From positions 1 through 39,546 of the forward strand of contig JAGFJO010000106.1 of the NCBI GenBank assembly GCA_024102635.1: DNA of 39,546 nt. Direction: 5' to 3'. A model generated the notes under the pieces. That model ran no database searches and was not told the DNA's origin. It saw nothing but the letters and a program-made list of their open reading frames with translations. The stretch comes from Deltaproteobacteria bacterium (lineage in GTDB: Bacteria; Bdellovibrionota_C; UBA2361; JAGFJO01). Every line of letters begins with the position of its first letter. Position 1 is the stretch's first letter. The translations under genes and the position numbers were made by a program. Below, piece by piece: positions 33,752 through 39,546 of the stretch.

Positions 33752-36169
33752 ATGTTACAGCTTTTAGAGATTAAGTTGCTCGAGTTGGTGCGGTGGTACT
33801 TCTCCTTGCCGCCCACAGTGAGCCTCATTACTTTGGGCACTCTTTCGGTCTGGCTAGTAATTAAGCAGTACTCTGCCCGCCGCCATAACAACTATCTCCC
33901 GGGCGTACTGGCCGCCATCTGCCTCATCCCGATGGCGATGCATTTTATTGATCGCTCGTTTGCTATCAAAGGCATATCCAATCTAATTCATGACATTCAG
34001 CAGCCTGTAACTAATCGCGCGCCGGTTCCGGTATTCGAGTGGTTTTTTGAAATTTTTGTAGCCCCTTATGAACTACGCTCCTTTTTCGAAGAGATTCTAT
34101 TCGTTGCCCTGTTCGCATACCTGCTTCTGGTAGGCATTCACAGCGTAAAGGAGTATCGCAAGACAGGAATTTTGATTGGCGACTTGTCTCTAGCCTCTAT
34201 AATGCAAAAGGAGTATCAGAGGCCACAGCGCTCGAAGTCAAACGAACTGGGCTCGGGTGACTTAGCGGACTTTCAACAGATATCTAAATGGACCCGTCCA
34301 ACCGGAAAGACCGGCGACACCTCCCTTCCCGTAACCGACCTGCGCGGCAGCGAGGGTACCGCTTTCAAAACGGGAAAGCTTGTCATTCCGCGCGAGGACC
34401 GCAACCGTCACATACTCACAGTAGCCAAAACCGGTAGCGGTAAAACCACGCGGTTAATTCTCCCCATTCTCTATCATGACTGCATGTGTCCGGTGCGTTC
34501 GACGATTGTAATCGACTCAAAGCCGGAGATGTGGCGCAAGCTCGCGGCGATGACTGCAAAGTACAATCCGACTAAAAATATCATGCTATTTAACCCGCTC
34601 GATCGGGCGCGCAGCTTGAGCTGGAACATTTTATCTAAGATTGAAGATGACACTGATGCAAAGCTGATCGCCAATACTATTATCATGGCTACGGACGTGC
34701 CTTCGGCTAAATCGGACAGCCCGTTTTTCCGCAATAACGCCCTGGCGGTTCTTAATTCACTTATGGTTGGTCTGTTGCATGATGGCAACGAAGTGCTCTC
34801 GATGCCGCGTATCCATGAGCTGGTACAATCCGGCATGAAACCTCTTTGCGATTGGTTGGAGGCTCATCCGCACGCTTATCGCAATACCAGGACGTTTGTA
34901 GAACTGGCCCGTTCCGGCTCGCAAAACGCAGACACCATTATGTCGGAGCTCTCAATGCGACTTAGCGCATGGGACCTCACTGCAATACGCGCCACGACAT
35001 CGATGGATGAACTGGATATCGAAGATCTAATCGAAAAGCCGAGTCTATTTATCGTAGAGCTGCGCGAGTCCGAGCTGGAGATGTTGCGTCCGATGGCCAA
35101 CGTCATCGTGGTCGAAATCCTCCGCTATCTTACAAAACGCGCGGAGTCGTGCCCCGGTACAACTCTACCGCGTCCGGTCGGACTGGTGATTGACGAGTTT
35201 GCAAGTGCTTTGGGGCGGCTGCCGGATATCCATGTCAAATTGAACACCCTGCGATCCAGAAACGTGAGTATCGTCGCCGCAATTCAATCTATAGCTCAGG
35301 TCAAAGCGAATTATGGAGACGATGCTGATTCGGTACTAGCGGGTTTCAGCACCAAAATTCTGATGCCGGCGCTCGATATTCAAGATGCCGAGTGGGCCTC
35401 GAAGGAAACCGGCCAGATGACCATACGTTTCCAGACTGCGTCTACCGGAAGCAATAAAAAACTGACCGAGGTCTTTGCCAGCAACAACGACGGCACCCAG
35501 GAGCAGGTGCAGCAGCGGGCAGTTCTAACCCCTGATGAGATCGGGCGTCCCGCCGATAATATCTGCACCTTCTTTATGCCCAACACTCCGGTATTTCAAG
35601 GGCACTTAGTGCCGTTTTACAAAGTAGCAGAGCTGCGGCAACGGCTTGGCGAGTTCGATTCAGAGGAAAAGGAGCTAAAACTAAGAGCGGCGCCTATTAG
35701 ATTCGAAGAAAAATCCCCGGAACCGAGTAGTGCAGCAGCAGCTGCCCCCGGCGCAGTCGGCAGCAACGGCTTGCCGCCGGGAATCAGCGACTCGCGAGGA
35801 TGGACTGACGATAAGATCCTTGACACCCTTGCTGAGGTTAAAAAGAAGCTCGACTGGGACAATACCACCGGCTCTGCCCGCAAATGGTGGGAAGCTTTCG
35901 AAAACGAAAACAAGCACCGTAACGCACTTGTTCTTCGGTTGGCTGAAGAGTTGGCAGTGCGCAAAGCTACTATTACTGAGTTTTTCCTGGCGTACGTTTA
36001 CAGCAATACAGATAATATCCAGGCTAATCTTCACTATTTGGACTACACCCGCCTTAAGAAGGAAGAGGAGCGCAAAAAACGGGAAGCGGCTCAAAAGGCT
36101 CGAGACGATGCTCAAGCGGCACCCCCCGGGGACAGCTCTCAACCCGCGCCTGATCAGGCAGCGGCATAG
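33752..36169 (+). CDS. Orphan VirD4/TraG-like type IV coupling ATPase with a C-terminal extension
   Basis: 805 residues. Three hydrophobic segments at about 22-37, 49-66 and 114-129 anchor it in the inner membrane. The ATPase domain (about 205-635) has Walker A AKTGSGKTTR (225-234), VIDSKPEMW, the TraG/VirD4 motif LFNPLD (279-284), Walker B VGLVIDEFAS (Asp481, Glu482) and IVAAIQSIAQ. This is the coupling-protein family that hands DNA or protein to type IV secretion machines. Residues about 640-805 are unlike the family: an Ala/Pro linker, a helical block, a strongly charged KKEEERKKREAAQK helix and an Ala/Pro tail. No relaxase, VirB/TrbE or mating-pair gene is in the window. It follows a hybrid kinase gene and precedes flagellin. 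No clear Shine-Dalgarno site at the ATG. Confidence 0.9.
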   Translation: MLQLLEIKLLELVRWYFSLPPTVSLITLGTLSVWLVIKQYSARRHNNYLPGVLAAICLIPMAMHFIDRSFAIKGISNLIHDIQQPVTNRAPVPVFEWFFEIFVAPYELRSFFEEILFVALFAYLLLVGIHSVKEYRKTGILIGDLSLASIMQKEYQRPQRSKSNELGSGDLADFQQISKWTRPTGKTGDTSLPVTDLRGSEGTAFKTGKLVIPREDRNRHILTVAKTGSGKTTRLILPILYHDCMCPVRSTIVIDSKPEMWRKLAAMTAKYNPTKNIMLFNPLDRARSLSWNILSKIEDDTDAKLIANTIIMATDVPSAKSDSPFFRNNALAVLNSLMVGLLHDGNEVLSMPRIHELVQSGMKPLCDWLEAHPHAYRNTRTFVELARSGSQNADTIMSELSMRLSAWDLTAIRATTSMDELDIEDLIEKPSLFIVELRESELEMLRPMANVIVVEILRYLTKRAESCPGTTLPRPVGLVIDEFASALGRLPDIHVKLNTLRSRNVSIVAAIQSIAQVKANYGDDADSVLAGFSTKILMPALDIQDAEWASKETGQMTIRFQTASTGSNKKLTEVFASNNDGTQEQVQQRAVLTPDEIGRPADNICTFFMPNTPVFQGHLVPFYKVAELRQRLGEFDSEEKELKLRAAPIRFEEKSPEPSSAAAAAPGAVGSNGLPPGISDSRGWTDDKILDTLAEVKKKLDWDNTTGSARKWWEAFENENKHRNALVLRLAEELAVRKATITEFFLAYVYSNTDNIQANLHYLDYTRLKKEEERKKREAAQKARDDAQAAPPGDSSQPAPDQAAA

Positions 36170-36258
36170 CTCGCCGCTAAATCCGGGATTCAGTAAAAAA
36201 AAATCATTCCTAGTCCCGGCGACTTAGCTCGTGCCGCCAATTATTTAGCGACAGTTTC

Positions 36259-36285
36259 TAAAATAAAACGCTGCGCTGCCGTTTT
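36259..36285 (+). promoter_or_regulatory. Sigma-28 (FliA) type promoter for flagellin
   Basis: TAAA at 36259-36262 is followed by exactly 15 bases and then GCCGTTTT at 36278-36285. This matches the flagellar sigma-28 consensus TAAA-N15-GCCGATAA at the -35 and at the invariant GCCG core of the -10. It lies 65 bases before the flagellin ATG. The downstream 5' leader holds a short CCGGA/TCCGG hairpin. Confidence 0.7.
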
Positions 36286-36349
36286 CACCCAATAGGATAA
36301 AGGAGTAACGGACCCGGAACCTTCCGGACCCCACAAAAGGAATTGTAGT

Positions 36350-37210
36350 ATGAGCTTGTCGTTGGTTTCCAACGCAGATTCCATCAAGGCGCAGACCAAC
36401 CTAAAGCGCACTACCCAAGCTTTGAGCAAGACCTTTGAGCGCCTCTCCTCCGGCCTGCGGATTAATTCGGCCGCAGATGACGCTGCCGGGCTTCAGGTGG
36501 CGGATAAGCTTCGTTCCGATGCGCGCTTAGCCGCTGTAGCAATTCGAAATGCTAACGACGGACTTTCGCTGACCGCCGTCGCTGACTCCGCTCTAAATGA
36601 GATCTATAACATGCTAAGCCGCATGGCCGAGCTCGCTCAGCAGAGCGCCAACGGCTCCTATACCCAGTCGCAAAGATCGGCCTTGTCGTCCGAGTTTCTG
36701 GCTCTAGGTTCGGAGATCGATAGGATATCGAAGACTACGACATTTAATTCAATTAACCTTCTTTCTGGAAGCAGCAATATTACGCTGCAAGTCGGCCTCG
36801 ACAATAGTACAGATTCCCGCATTACTTTGCAGGCGGTATCGGGCACACTAGCCTCACTTGGGCTGGCTCCTAGCGGCTCGAGCACCCTCACCTATTCGAT
36901 TATCACGATCTCCACCGACGGCTCGACATATGCCGCCGGAGTGGCGCTCTCCGCCATCAACACCGCGATCTCAAACCTTACGGCAACAAGAGGCACCTTG
37001 GGTGCCTCCGAAAGCAGGCTCTCCTCAGCGATAAACTACCTTACCGTAGCACGCGAGAATTTTATTGCCGCTGAAAGCCGTATTCGCGACGCCGACGTAG
37101 CCCAGGAAGTAGCCGAGATGGTTCGTCTGCAAGTACTGCAGCAGTCAGGAGCTGCAGTACTTGCCCAGGCGAATCTGCAGCCCGAGATTGTGCTCGCGCT
37201 GCTGCAGTAA
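36350..37210 (+). CDS. fliC: Flagellin
   Basis: 286 residues, the short flagellin type. The N-terminal D0/D1 helices (1-140) show NLKRTTQALSKTFERLSSGL, RINSAADDAAGLQVADKL and MLSRMAELAQQSANGSYT, and the C-terminal D1/D0 helix (about 205-286) has IRDADVAQEVAEMVRLQVL and ANLQPEIVLALL. Only a small central region (about 145-200) rich in Ser and Thr replaces the variable D2/D3 domains, so the filament surface would be simple. It is exported by the flagellar type III apparatus and polymerises with the FliD cap. AAAGGA lies 8 bases before the ATG, downstream of a sigma-28 promoter. The Ser/Thr-rich centre could be glycosylated; the window has many glycosyltransferases, but that link is speculative. 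Confidence 0.96.
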   Translation: MSLSLVSNADSIKAQTNLKRTTQALSKTFERLSSGLRINSAADDAAGLQVADKLRSDARLAAVAIRNANDGLSLTAVADSALNEIYNMLSRMAELAQQSANGSYTQSQRSALSSEFLALGSEIDRISKTTTFNSINLLSGSSNITLQVGLDNSTDSRITLQAVSGTLASLGLAPSGSSTLTYSIITISTDGSTYAAGVALSAINTAISNLTATRGTLGASESRLSSAINYLTVARENFIAAESRIRDADVAQEVAEMVRLQVLQQSGAAVLAQANLQPEIVLALLQ

Positions 37211-37242
37211 AGGGGACCGCCCAGCACTCTGGGTGGTCCTTT
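37209..37242. terminator. Bidirectional terminator between flagellin and the MBL nuclease gene
   Basis: AAAGG(GG)ACCGCCCAG pairs with CTGGGTGGTCCTTT around a CACT loop. This strong stem begins within the flagellin TAA and reaches into the stop codon of the convergent nuclease gene. Only short T runs flank it (CCTTT on plus, CCCCTTT on minus), so it should stop transcription from both sides moderately well. Confidence 0.7.
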
Positions 37243-38614
37243 AAACTGTTATCGTGTCACCGTAGGAAGGAACCCGGCAACTCCAACCCAACTCTGCTTT
37301 TAATGTTTCTGCAAAATTCTCGGCGGCGGGCCGCTCTCCGTGGACCACTGCGACGTTGTCCGGCCGGCCGCTGCACTCCCGGCACCAGCGCAACATCTCA
37401 TTCTTGTCGGCATGCGCGCTTAGGGAGCTGATCTCATCAATTTCGGCATTTATCGGAATTTCATCGCCGAGCAGCTTCATGGTCTTGGCCCCGCTCTTTA
37501 TCCACGCCCCGCGGCTCCCTTCAGGCTGAAATCCTACAAAGAGAATCGTATTGTCAGGGGAAGCGATGCGGTGCTTAAGATGGTGAAGGATTCGGCCTCC
37601 GCTTAACATTCCGCTGGCCGAGATTATAACCATCGGTTCGTGGATGCTGTTAAGCTTAATCGACTCACTGCGATCAGAGATAAAATAGATCTTCGAAAAC
37701 GAGAACGGGGTTTTGCCATGTCCTCCAAGCCTACTCATGGAGGCGTCCCATTCGTTCGGAAACGCCTCATATATCGATGTCGCATCCGATGCCATCGGGC
37801 TGTCGATGATCACCGGAATATCGGGGATCTTGCCGGCCATTTTAAGCTCCTTAAAATAATGCAGAAGGAGCTGACAGCGCCCCACCGCGAATGCTGGAAT
37901 CACTACAACGCCGCCTCTCGCTGCGGTACGCTTTACGACTTTGGCGAGCAGATCCTTTGGATCATTGCGGTCATGAAGCCTGTCTCCGTATGTAGACTCT
38001 ATAAGAAGCAAATTCCCGAATTCCACCGGCTGCGGATCGATTAGTATCGGCACATCGTATCTGCCGATATCACCTGAAAAGGTGATACGCTTTCCACCGT
38101 GCTCTAGCTCTATACTCGCAGCGCCAAGTATGTGCCCCATGCGCCTCCAAGTGGCCCGAACTCCCGGCGCCACCTCGAATGCTGTGTTAAACTGAACCTC
38201 CTTAAAAAGAGTGAGCGCTGTTTGAGCGTCACGCTCGGTGTAGAGCGGAAGCGGGGGATGGTGGCGGCTCTTGCCACGCTTTGCACGCCACTCAGCCTCT
38301 TCTTCCTGGAGCCGTGCGCTGTCCGGCAGAAGGAGCCGTCCCAAAGAAGCTGTAGGACTAGTCAGGTAAACCGGGCATTTCAAGCCGAACTTACAATAAC
38401 GAGGGAGTATCCCGGTATGGTCTATATGGGCATGCGTGATCAATACAGCGGTCAACGAGGACAGGTCGCAGGGGGGCGGCTCCCAGTTCATCTCTCGCCA
38501 TTTTCGGTGACCTTGAAACAAGCCGGCGTCAACTAGGATCTTAAAATTATCCCCTTCCACCAAGTACTTGGAGCCGGTGACCGTCCCGGCCGCGCCGTAA
38601 AATGAGAGTTTCAT
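37241..38614 (-). CDS. Beta-CASP metallo-beta-lactamase-fold RNase/exonuclease
   Basis: 457 residues. MKLSFYGAAGTVTGSKYLVE starts the MBL domain, with the zinc motif HAHIDH at 61-66, further ligands in RMGHILGAASIEL and ITFSGDIG, and STYGDR. The inserted beta-CASP domain includes VVIPAFAVGRCQLLL and IIDSPMASDAT. The C-terminal part has MVIISASGMLSGGRIL, LSAHADKNEML and VVHGERPA, motifs A-C of CPSF-73/RNase J-type nucleases. Such bacterial proteins process or degrade RNA; a few act on DNA, and no assay can be inferred. AAGG lies about 12 bases before the ATG. The gene sits alone between flagellin and fliD, on the other strand. It lacks the extra C-terminal domain of RNase J. Confidence 0.93.
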   Translation of the reverse strand: MKLSFYGAAGTVTGSKYLVEGDNFKILVDAGLFQGHRKWREMNWEPPPCDLSSLTAVLITHAHIDHTGILPRYCKFGLKCPVYLTSPTASLGRLLLPDSARLQEEEAEWRAKRGKSRHHPPLPLYTERDAQTALTLFKEVQFNTAFEVAPGVRATWRRMGHILGAASIELEHGGKRITFSGDIGRYDVPILIDPQPVEFGNLLLIESTYGDRLHDRNDPKDLLAKVVKRTAARGGVVVIPAFAVGRCQLLLHYFKELKMAGKIPDIPVIIDSPMASDATSIYEAFPNEWDASMSRLGGHGKTPFSFSKIYFISDRSESIKLNSIHEPMVIISASGMLSGGRILHHLKHRIASPDNTILFVGFQPEGSRGAWIKSGAKTMKLLGDEIPINAEIDEISSLSAHADKNEMLRWCRECSGRPDNVAVVHGERPAAENFAETLKAELGWSCRVPSYGDTITV

Positions 38615-38844
38615 AGTTTTTGGCCTTGTCTTTTAAGTGATTGCTCTATCGCTATCCGCCCCGTGCAGTATCGCAGGGCAATTTAAGCAGATTACTGGCT
38701 CTACAGCCCATAAGATCATCCCGCGAAGCCGAATTCTAATCTAGCCTATCTACATCTGCCAGCTTGAAAGTTATACCGATTAGTGCGGTAGATTTTGCCC
38801 CGCCCTCGATGAAGCTCCCGCATCCATCTTGCAGGCTCAATATG

Positions 38845-38885
38845 TTAGCGCTGGCTTAAATGTTGCTTATAATTGCAGAGGATAA
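38845..38885 (+). promoter_or_regulatory. Possible promoter upstream of fliD
   Basis: TTAGCG (38845-38850) and TATAAT (38868-38873) with 17 bases between them form a sigma-70-like pair with a perfect -10. The same stretch has TAAA (38857-38860) and, after 17 bases, GAGGATAA (38878-38885), a degenerate sigma-28-like pair two bases too long. Either or both may serve fliD. The rest of the 296-base gap shows nothing recognisable. Confidence 0.35.
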
Positions 38886-38910
38886 CTCTCGACTCGCAAT
38901 AGGGAAAAAT

Positions 38911-39546
38911 ATGCCGCTCATTAACTTTGCCGGTATTGCATCGGGCATCGACTCCAACGCGCTTATTGATGCCATGAAAGAGGCGTTGCGTACCCAGCGC
39001 GTCAAGCCGCATGAAGAAAAGATCACAGAACTTGAGGAGACCAATTCCGCCTTCGACGAGCTAAAAACGAAGCTTGAGGATCTGCGGCTGATGATTTTGC
39101 AATTCGCTCGCCTGAACGGCGGAGCTCTCAGCAAGACCGCTACCTCAACCGACGAGACAGCCGTAACGGCATCCGCTACAAATGCAGCTGCAAAAGGGGC
39201 ATACACGGTTACCGTGACTCAGCTGGCAAAAAACCACACCCATTCGTTTGATGAGCGCTTCGCAAGCGCCGACGATACCCCCTTCTCCGCTATTAGTGAC
39301 GCTCTTCCCGCCTCCGATCGTGACGTAGTTTACACCGTTGGAACCGGAAGCGATCAAATAACGATTGATATCCCCGTTACCAGCACCATGACGGTCTCTC
39401 AGTACATCAGTGCATTTAACAACCACGCCAATAACAACGGGCGCGCTACGGCCTCTATGGTTGAGGTATCGCCCGGCTCGTACGCCATCGTCGTAAGTTC
39501 CAATTTCGAAGGGACGGCAAAAGGGTCGATTTATGTCCCCCCCGGG
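38911..39546 (+). CDS. fliD: Flagellar hook-associated protein 2 / filament cap FliD (N-terminal part)
   Basis: The frame opens at the ATG at 38911 with AGGGA 6 bases upstream and stays open to the window end, giving 212 residues of a longer protein. MPLINFAGIASGIDSNALID is the FliD N-terminal signature, followed by a long helix (HEEKITELEETNSAFDELKT) that forms the coiled-coil leg of the cap, and by the beta-rich head domain beginning near KGAYTVTVTQLAKNHTHSF. FliD caps the growing filament and guides insertion of flagellin, whose gene lies about 1.7 kb to the left on the same strand, with the MBL nuclease gene between on the opposite strand. The C-terminal helices are outside the window. 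Confidence 0.92.
   Translation, partial: MPLINFAGIASGIDSNALIDAMKEALRTQRVKPHEEKITELEETNSAFDELKTKLEDLRLMILQFARLNGGALSKTATSTDETAVTASATNAAAKGAYTVTVTQLAKNHTHSFDERFASADDTPFSAISDALPASDRDVVYTVGTGSDQITIDIPVTSTMTVSQYISAFNNHANNNGRATASMVEVSPGSYAIVVSSNFEGTAKGSIYVPPG

Noticed and set aside
35681..36142. 153-codon and overlapping 115-codon open frames antisense to the coupling ATPase C-terminus
   Set aside because: Low-complexity shadows of the Ala/Pro and Lys/Glu-rich coding sequence; no start signal or domain.
1..39546. CRISPR arrays, insertion sequences, prophage or integrative element borders
   Set aside because: No regularly spaced direct repeats, transposase, integrase or tRNA-associated attachment site was seen by eye across the window.

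Overview
The window looks like chromosomal DNA of a flagellated, diderm (Gram-negative type) bacterium. It carries lipoproteins with lipobox cysteines, an MltA-type murein transglycosylase, a ClsB-type cardiolipin synthase, LepA, a flagellin, the start of FliD and a PilB/GspE-type ATPase. Base composition looks roughly balanced. The gene mix would suit a deltaproteobacterial-type lineage (Bdellovibrionota, Myxococcota, Desulfobacterota and relatives), but this is an impression from protein character and not a phylogenetic result. I saw no intact rRNA or tRNA gene, CRISPR array, transposase or integrase.

Layout. 1-3.6 kb: the tail of an Asn/Tyr-rich protein, a GT-C (STT3/PMT-like) membrane glycosyltransferase facing a DPM1-like GT2, and a small membrane protein. 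3.6-11.9 kb: housekeeping and envelope genes: 6-phosphogluconate dehydrogenase, a secreted or anchored trypsin-like protease, a C45-type Ntn hydrolase, an alpha/beta-hydrolase lipoprotein, and a PPP phosphatase overlapping lepA. 11.9-20.2 kb: a minus-strand exopolysaccharide block: a polyprenyl-phosphate GT2, two GT4 transferases, an initiating polyprenyl glycosylphosphotransferase, then UDP-glucose dehydrogenase, UDP-glucuronate decarboxylase (UDP-xylose synthase) and a second SDR epimerase. 20.4-24.9 kb: agmatine deiminase behind a run of predicted hairpins, a ybhP/clsB-like pair and mltA. 24.9-31.3 kb: a PilB/GspE ATPase fused to a response-regulator receiver domain, downstream of a second glycan block (GT4, FrhB-like Fe-S protein, DUF1972-type GT4). 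31.4-39.5 kb: a soluble hybrid histidine kinase, an orphan VirD4/TraG-like coupling ATPase, a short flagellin with a good sigma-28 promoter, a beta-CASP metallo-beta-lactamase nuclease, and the 5' part of fliD cut by the window end.

How it fits together. Ugd and Uxs make UDP-glucuronate and then UDP-xylose. The SDR epimerase supplies another nucleotide sugar. The phosphotransferase starts a lipid-linked repeat that the GT4 enzymes extend. No Wzx flippase, Wzy polymerase or Wzz/Wza export gene lies in the window, so the pathway is completed elsewhere. The GT2/GT-C pair at the left looks like a separate polyprenyl-phosphate-sugar-dependent glycosylation module.

The most unusual items are the PilB-receiver fusion, which implies phosphorylation control of a pilus or secretion motor; the orphan T4SS-type coupling ATPase with a non-family C-terminal extension, between a hybrid kinase and flagellin; and two strongly structured intergenic segments (15232-15299 and 20377-20478). 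None of these is proven to be a new system from sequence alone.
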